Shown here in pieces: positions 63,732 to 64,000 of a stretch of 64,000 nt of DNA. Both the position numbers and the translations under genes were made by a program. The notes under the pieces were generated by a model. That model was not told the origin of the DNA, made no database searches, and was given only the letters and a program-made list of their open reading frames with translations. The DNA lies in assembly GCA_012932295.1 (NCBI GenBank), contig JAAONU010000004.1:24870872-24934871 (forward strand), written 5' to 3'. How positions within the stretch are numbered: the stretch's first letter is position 1; each line of letters starts with the position of its first letter. The DNA is from Cyclina sinensis. Lineage: Eukaryota > Mollusca > Bivalvia > Venerida > Veneridae.

Positions 63732-64000
63732 GTAAGTATAAGTCAGTAGAAGGGTTTAAATATTTTAATGATTAATTCCTAAACTTTGCCAGATAAACTT
63801 TCTCAATTTAGACCTTAAATTATTATTCTATTTATCCTGTCACATTTTAGCATTTAGAAATATTTAAAAAAAAAAATAATGAAAACCTATCTTTAAAGTG
63901 TTTCAAATTAGGCTAATGTCAAGGTTATCCGCAAGGGGTACATATACTGCCATATACACAAAAAAAGTTCCAAAGTTTCAATAATTGTATTCCCTTAAAT

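Larger units (their letters stand above)
51100..63780 (+). repeat. Segmental duplication unit U4 (pseudogene copy)
   Basis: Direct-orientation copy of U3. It lacks U3 stretches around 31.3-36 kb, 37.9-38.7 kb and 38.85-39.2 kb, each containing a receptor exon, and the 26113-27164 repeat. It contains its own insertions (about 53.75-54.2 kb, 58.45-59.0 kb, 60443-60648, 63043-63120). The similarity runs to near the window end, so the unit is truncated here. Confidence 0.85.

Overview
This window is metazoan nuclear DNA, most likely from a bivalve mollusc. It is AT-rich, has no dense ORFs, carries large introns with GT-AG boundaries, and contains many repeats with about 145-170 bp tandem core units next to CCGTCCGT-type tracts, the architecture known for bivalve pearl-like/Helitron-derived elements. 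tRNA-derived SINE fragments, a TTAA-flanked MITE, a hAT transposase relic and a long terminal-inverted-repeat element add to the repeat load. Nothing here looks bacterial or viral.

The one convincing protein-coding gene is a class B1 (secretin-family) G-protein-coupled receptor on the + strand, read as twelve exons from 24476 to 46670. It resembles parathyroid-hormone-receptor/PDF-receptor types. All exon phases match and the pieces add up to 495 codons plus a stop: six-cysteine hormone-binding ectodomain, seven transmembrane helices and a basic tail. The signal-peptide exon was not found. Several residues that are nearly invariant in class B receptors are changed.

The receptor locus lies in a segmental tandem duplication. 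About 20.65-39.66 kb (unit U3) matches about 51.1-63.8 kb (unit U4) collinearly and in the same orientation. U4 keeps recognisable copies of only two receptor exons, both damaged (lost cysteine and shifted phase in one, 1-bp frameshift in the other). The exons for the rest of the hormone-binding domain and TM1 are missing, so U4 is a decaying pseudogene as far as the window shows.

Upstream, another tandem pair, about 4.05-10.96 kb (U1) and 11.76-16.9 kb (U2), is also collinear. Three short ungapped patches shared by U2 and U3 in the same order and spacing suggest that all four units may descend from one ancestral tandem array. U1 and U2 contain no receptor exon that I can recognise.

Layout: 1-365 repeat; 366-4050 nothing recognised; 4.05-16.9 kb U1/U2 pair with minisatellites and a MITE; 17.47-19.02 kb long-TIR element; 19.0-20.4 kb nothing recognised; 20.65-39.66 kb U3 with the receptor's 5' exons; 39.7-46.95 kb the remaining exons and 3' end; 47-51 kb degenerate repeats; 51.1-63.8 kb U4 pseudogene copy; the end of the window cuts U4.
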